Source: Streptomyces minutiscleroticus (GTDB lineage Bacteria > Actinomycetota > Actinomycetes > Streptomycetales > Streptomycetaceae). From it: 64,000 nt of DNA. Shown piece by piece: positions 59,917-64,000 of this stretch. The notes under the pieces were generated by a model. It saw only the letters and a program-made list of their open reading frames with translations, made no database searches and had not been told where the DNA came from. The stretch covers positions 310,001-374,000 of the forward strand of contig NZ_BMVU01000001.1 in assembly GCF_014650875.1 (NCBI RefSeq), in the 5' to 3' direction. The translations under genes and the position numbers were made by a program. How positions within the stretch are numbered: position 1 is the first letter of the stretch; each line of letters opens with the position of its first letter.

Positions 59917-62900
59917 ATGCCTGCCCTAGACGGCCCCCCGCCCGTCGGCTCGGTGATCGAGGTACGGGACGAGGAATGGATGGTCCGCAACCACAAGCAG
60001 GTACGTTCCGGAGAGTTTCTGGTCGAGGCGGTCGGCGCCTCCGATCTCGTCCGCGGTCAGGAGGCGAAGTTTCTCGTCCCGACCATGGACACCCCGCGCG
60101 TCCTCCTCCCCGAGAACACCGAACTCGTCGCCGACAGCTCCCCGCACTTCCGCCGCGGTCGTCTCTTCCTCGAGGCCGTCCTCCGCAAGACGCCGCTGCC
60201 CCAGCGAGAGCGGCGCCTGGCGCTCACGGACGGCTTCCTCCTCGACCGCATGGACTACCAGCTGCGCCCGGCGGCCAAGGCCCTGGCCAACCCGCTGCGC
60301 CCGCGCCTCCTGATCGGCGATGTCGTGGGCCTCGGCAAGACCCTGGAGATCGGTGTCATCCTCGGTGAGCTGATCCGGCGCGGGCGAGGCGAACGCATTC
60401 TCGTCGTCACCCCCGCCCCCGTCCTGGAACAGTTCCAGCACGAGATGTGGACCCGCTTCTCCCTCCCTCTGGTCCGCCTTGACAGTGCCGGTATCGCCCG
60501 TATCGAGCGGAAGATCCCCGCGGGCCGCAATCCGTTCACGTACTACAAGCGCGTGATCATCTCCATGGACACGCTCAAGAACCCCAGGCGCTACCGTCCG
60601 TGGCTGGAGCACATCCGCTGGGACGCGGTCGTCATCGACGAGTCCCACAACCTCATCAACCAGGGCAGCGACCGCCGCGCCCTCGCCGACCTGCTCGCCG
60701 AGAACACCGACGCGCTGATCCTGGCGAGCGCTACCCCGCACAACGGTGACATGCCCGCCTTCACCGGCCTGATCCGGCTCTTGGACCCCATGGCGATCCA
60801 GGACTCCCGCAAGCCCAAGCCGGAAGAGCTCAAGCCCCTGATGATCCGCCGCACCAAGGTCAGCGCCGAGGTCGCGGACCAGCTCTCCGGGCACTGGGCC
60901 CCGCGTGGTGGCTCCCACCCTCTGCGCTGCCGGGCGAACGCGCTGGAGGAGGAGGTCTTCCAGGAACTGGCCGACCACTGGCTGGTTCGGCCGGACAAGC
61001 ACGTGGCCGCCGACGACCGGCTCTTCCCCTACGTCCTGCTCAAGTCCTTCCTCTCCTCCCACCGAGCCCTCTTCGCCACGGCCCGCAAGCGTCTCACCCA
61101 GACCGGCCACACCCTTCCCGAGCGGCACCGGATCACCGACTCCCTGCTTTCCGACATCGAGGAACGCACCGCGGAGGCCGCCAGCCTGCTGCGCCTGATG
61201 GAGCTGGCGCGCGCCATCGAACGCGCGGCGAAGGGGCCCGAGGGGATGAGCGCCACCTCCAAGCTCAAGGGGCTCGTCGACGAACTGCGCCGTATCAAGG
61301 TGCGCCCCGGCAGCCCCACCCGGGCGGTCGTCTTCTCCGAGCGCCGCGAGACCCTCGACTGGCTCGGCGAGGTGCTTCCGCCGCTGCTCGGCTGGACCGA
61401 CCCCGACGACGCCAAGGCCGCGGTCAAGGTCCTGCACAGCAGCGGCGTCTCCGACCGGGTCCAGCAGGAGTACGTGGACGAGTTCGCCCGCGCCGGCGGT
61501 GACATCCGGCTGCTGCTCACCGGCGACGGCGCCTCGGAGGGCGTCAACCTGCACCGCCAGTGCCACCACCTGATCCACTGGGACCTGCCGTGGAGCCTGA
61601 TCAGGGTCGAGCAGCGCAACGGCCGTATCGACCGGTACGGACAGACCCGCCCGCCCGAGTTCCGGGCGATGATCCTCCAGTCGGCGGTCGAGGGCGCGCT
61701 GGACGACACCCACATCGCCGAGAAGGTCCTCACCCGCGAGGAGCGGGTGCACGACGTCCTCGGTGCGGTCGAGGCGGCGACGAGAATGAACGACGGCGCA
61801 CTGGAGGAGAAGCGCGTCATGGAGGCGCTTCTCAAGGGTGAACCGCCCCAGCAGGCCCTGGACGGCCTTCAGACCGTGTCGATGGACGACCTGGACGAGC
61901 TGGAAGCCGGGCGGACGCCCGCGGACCTGCCGCTCGCCCAGCAGCTGAACGCCGAGTTCGGCACGGGCGGCGACCCCTACGACGACGTGGAGGCCGCCTT
62001 CGACTTCGACGACGCGTTCGAGGAGGACGCGGGCTTCTCGTTCGATGACGACCCCGCGGACGAAGCCCCGGCCGTGATCCCGGACGGGGACACCGACACC
62101 GGGGAGGCCGAGGACCCGGACCGCGCCCCCCTCCGCGTCGTGGAGGAGCTGCGCCTGTTCTCGGACCGCCGCGACTACGTCCTCGCCGGACTGGAGGAGC
62201 TCGCCGATCTGGAGGCGTTCCGGCTGGACACCACCGTCGCGGGCCACGACCTCAGTTTCGACACCCCCGAGGACCTCGCCGACCGGCTCGACGTCCTGCC
62301 CACCGGCTATCTGCGCGACCACGGCATCACCCGCCGTATGAAGCTCACCTTCAGCCGGGAGGACGCCGCCGACTCCCTGCGCCGGGCCAGGGAGGACGCC
62401 GACTCCACCTCCCTGTGGCCGGACGCCCACTACGTGGGAGAACTCCACCCCGTCCTGGAGTGGATCACCGACAAGGTGCTGGTGCAGCTGGGCCGCCAGC
62501 GGGCCTACGTCATCCAGGCGGACCGGGCCCGGGTGCCGGAGCCCGTCTTCCTCACCCAGGGCGTGTGGTCCAACGAGGACGGCCGACCGACGGTCGTGGC
62601 CTGGCTGGCCGTCGACCGGCTGGACCGGCCCGGGGAGAAGCCCCGGGTCCGCGAGCTGACGAGGCCGCTCCTCGACGAGTTCGGTCTGCGCCCGGACATG
62701 CCGGACCACTTCGCCCAGGGCGACCCGGCCGCCCTCCAGCGGCTCGTCCCCGAAGCCGTGGCCGCCACCCGCCGTGAGATGGACCGGCTGCGGGCCCAGG
62801 CGGAGGAACACGTCGACGAGCCGCTGCGCAAGTACGAGGCGAAGGTCGGCCGTTGGCTGGAACAGCCACTGCCCGGCTTCACCGGCGGACGCAGCGCCCG

Positions 62901-63000
62901 CGAACGGGCCGCCGAGAACCTCGAAACGGCCGCGACCCGGCTGCGCACGACCGGCGACCCGATGATCCGGGTCCTGGCCGCTCTGGAGCCGAGCTCATGA
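59917..63000 (+). CDS. SNF2/HepA-type helicase of the defence island (DrmD-like)
   Basis: 1027 residues from the ATG with GAGAGGA 6 bases upstream; GTG 59833 (also with a good site) adds 28. Motifs: GSVIEVRDEEWMV N-terminal domain, Walker A GDVVGLGKTLE, DESH box VVIDESHN, SATPHNG, and LTGDGASEGVNLHRQCHHLI leading to QRNGRIDRYGQ (motifs V-VI). The long C-terminal half has an acidic stretch (~residues 690-730) and a helical coil (EAVAATRREMDRLRAQAEEH). Layout and the immediately following ATGA-coupled gene fit DISARM DrmD or RapA-like helicases of phage-defence systems. It lacks a nuclease domain. Confidence 0.85.
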   Translation: MPALDGPPPVGSVIEVRDEEWMVRNHKQVRSGEFLVEAVGASDLVRGQEAKFLVPTMDTPRVLLPENTELVADSSPHFRRGRLFLEAVLRKTPLPQRERRLALTDGFLLDRMDYQLRPAAKALANPLRPRLLIGDVVGLGKTLEIGVILGELIRRGRGERILVVTPAPVLEQFQHEMWTRFSLPLVRLDSAGIARIERKIPAGRNPFTYYKRVIISMDTLKNPRRYRPWLEHIRWDAVVIDESHNLINQGSDRRALADLLAENTDALILASATPHNGDMPAFTGLIRLLDPMAIQDSRKPKPEELKPLMIRRTKVSAEVADQLSGHWAPRGGSHPLRCRANALEEEVFQELADHWLVRPDKHVAADDRLFPYVLLKSFLSSHRALFATARKRLTQTGHTLPERHRITDSLLSDIEERTAEAASLLRLMELARAIERAAKGPEGMSATSKLKGLVDELRRIKVRPGSPTRAVVFSERRETLDWLGEVLPPLLGWTDPDDAKAAVKVLHSSGVSDRVQQEYVDEFARAGGDIRLLLTGDGASEGVNLHRQCHHLIHWDLPWSLIRVEQRNGRIDRYGQTRPPEFRAMILQSAVEGALDDTHIAEKVLTREERVHDVLGAVEAATRMNDGALEEKRVMEALLKGEPPQQALDGLQTVSMDDLDELEAGRTPADLPLAQQLNAEFGTGGDPYDDVEAAFDFDDAFEEDAGFSFDDDPADEAPAVIPDGDTDTGEAEDPDRAPLRVVEELRLFSDRRDYVLAGLEELADLEAFRLDTTVAGHDLSFDTPEDLADRLDVLPTGYLRDHGITRRMKLTFSREDAADSLRRAREDADSTSLWPDAHYVGELHPVLEWITDKVLVQLGRQRAYVIQADRARVPEPVFLTQGVWSNEDGRPTVVAWLAVDRLDRPGEKPRVRELTRPLLDEFGLRPDMPDHFAQGDPAALQRLVPEAVAATRREMDRLRAQAEEHVDEPLRKYEAKVGRWLEQPLPGFTGGRSARERAAENLETAATRLRTTGDPMIRVLAALEPSS

Positions 63001-64000
63001 CCACAGGAGCCAGCGTGAAGTTCGACGCTCTGATCAACGAGGGCGAATACTTCCCGCCCTTCTACCTCGACGAGATCCTGCCCAAGCAGCTGAAGGGCGG
63101 ACGGCTCAAGGAGTGGGCGGCCGAGGAGCGCCAGGGCCGCCCCACGCCCCGCCAGGGCCTGCGGGACCTGACCGGCCCCTATCTCGACGTACGGCTCACC
63201 GTGGGCGGCGAGGCGGAGAAGTTCAACTCACTGCCCGACCCGCAGGGCATCGCCGCCCAGCAGGCGGCGACCGACGCGCTGAAGGCGCACAGCGGCATGG
63301 AGGAACCACCGGCCTTCCAGCCCGGCCCCGCCGCGCGCACCTTCGGCGACGACCCCGAGGGCCAGTGGCGGGCGGGCCTGCACGCCTGGCACGTACGCGC
63401 CCTCGATGCGCTCGGCTTCGCCCCGCACCGCCCCGGGCACCTCACCGTGCACAGCGCCGCCGGCCCCGTCGCTGTGCCCGTCCTCCACAGCGAACCGGGC
63501 ATCGCTGTACTCACCGGTGGCTTCGCCGACGACATCGCCGGCACGCGCGGCGACGGCTCCGCCAACCGCCTCGCCGTGCCCGTCCGCGTGGCCTCCGGTA
63601 AGACCCTGACCACGGTCACCGACCTCGCCGCCTGGCTGCTGGCCGCCGACAACGCGCCCCGCTATCTGCTGCTCCTCTTCGGCGGCGTCATGGTCCTCGC
63701 CGACCGGGAGAACTACGCGCGCGGCCGCCATCTGGCGGTCAGCCTGGAGACCGCCCTGCCCCGCAAGGGGGTCAAGGGGGCGACGGCCGGCGAACTCGAC
63801 GTCATCGCGGCCCTGTTCGGCGCACCGTCCCTGCGCCCGGCCCGGGACGGCGGCGACGACGACATCGCGCGCCTGGTGGCCGAGTCCCGCGACCACTCCG
63901 TGGGCGTGACCAGCGATCTGCGCGAGGGCCTGAAAAGGTCCGTCCAGCTCATCGCCAACGAGGTCCTGGAACTCGCCGACAAGCAGGGCGTCAAGCCCGA
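62997..64000 (+). CDS. N-terminal part of probable defence-island DNA methyltransferase, truncated by the window
   Basis: 334 codons to the window edge and still open. The ATG overlaps the helicase stop (ATGA). The visible part starts MTTGASVKFDALINEGEYFP and continues FYLDEILPKQLKGGRLKEWA, with EGQWRAGLHAWHVRALDALG and later LREGLKRSVQLIANEVLELA. This resembles the N-terminal region of large Eco57I/PglX-type class I SAM DNA methyltransferases that follow SNF2 helicases in DISARM-like loci. The catalytic NPPY motif would lie beyond 64000, so the assignment is tentative. Confidence 0.6.
   Translation, partial: MTTGASVKFDALINEGEYFPPFYLDEILPKQLKGGRLKEWAAEERQGRPTPRQGLRDLTGPYLDVRLTVGGEAEKFNSLPDPQGIAAQQAATDALKAHSGMEEPPAFQPGPAARTFGDDPEGQWRAGLHAWHVRALDALGFAPHRPGHLTVHSAAGPVAVPVLHSEPGIAVLTGGFADDIAGTRGDGSANRLAVPVRVASGKTLTTVTDLAAWLLAADNAPRYLLLLFGGVMVLADRENYARGRHLAVSLETALPRKGVKGATAGELDVIAALFGAPSLRPARDGGDDDIARLVAESRDHSVGVTSDLREGLKRSVQLIANEVLELADKQGVKP

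Noticed and set aside
59926..62811. 961-residue minus-strand open frame opposite the helicase
   Set aside because: Helicase motifs on the plus strand are unambiguous; the antisense frame has no domain.

Overview
The window is Streptomyces-type chromosome. The DNA is very GC-rich with strong third-position G/C bias, GTG starts and ATGA/GTGA start-stop overlaps are common, and many products are characteristic of Streptomyces (DUF4097 lipoprotein, SCO2322-family protein, RNase H/acid phosphatase fusion of the SCO2299 type, GT87-PAP2 fusion, KstR-type TetR regulator, actinobacterial class A RNase P RNA). Most of it looks like conserved core chromosome. The last 7.4 kb looks like an inserted defence island.

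Layout. 0.1-2.4 kb: end of a tellurium-resistance-associated (ter) biosynthetic set (StiP/PELOTA protein and HAD phosphatase). 2.5-5.6 kb: FmdB zinc ribbon, a coiled-coil membrane protein, a DUF4097 lipoprotein and tRNA-Val(TAC). 5.6-9 kb: gene-poor debris with a VOC pseudogene, then DUF2277, DedA, and a DoxX gene under an iron box. 9-23 kb: PhoD-like phosphatase, secreted HNH nuclease, HAD phosphatase, peptidoglycan-binding membrane protein, a drug-efflux MFS fused to a winged helix, GNAT, two related small proteins, DUF1992, an FHA-like protein, an O-methyltransferase under a perfect palindrome, and an MHS-family MFS. 23-27 kb: two large cell-envelope glycosyltransferase-type membrane proteins meeting tail to tail.

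27.4-34 kb: a five-gene minus-strand operon (secreted repeat protein, SCO2322 protein, ECF T, fused double ATPase, ECF S) led by a probable cobalamin riboswitch, so probably a B12 or corrinoid uptake system. 34-40 kb: PP2C phosphatase, then a KstR-type repressor divergent from a three-gene operon (GT4 glycosyltransferase, methyltransferase, prenyltransferase-like alpha/alpha barrel). An exact KstR-type operator lies between them. A second, near-perfect KstR-type box precedes the MaoC hydratase gene at 46.9 kb, which suggests a local lipid or sterol regulon. 40-48 kb: membrane protein, amidase, methyltransferase and two MFS exporters around a repeat-rich intergenic region. 48-56 kb: a low-complexity collagen-like protein, Nif3, a zinc-ribbon protein with an apparent CTG start, RNase H/phosphatase, KDPG aldolase, YaaA and a Uma2 nuclease.

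56.2-64 kb: rnpB, followed 28 bp later by a divergent island. On the minus strand is a protein joining the N-terminal domain of Mrr-type restriction proteins to a CBS pair and a HEPN ribonuclease domain. On the plus strand are a soluble Ser/Thr kinase, a SNF2/HepA helicase and the start of a large protein that is probably a DNA methyltransferase. The last three look like a DISARM- or BREX-like anti-phage system running off the right edge. The HEPN-CBS partner is the most novel-looking element in the window.
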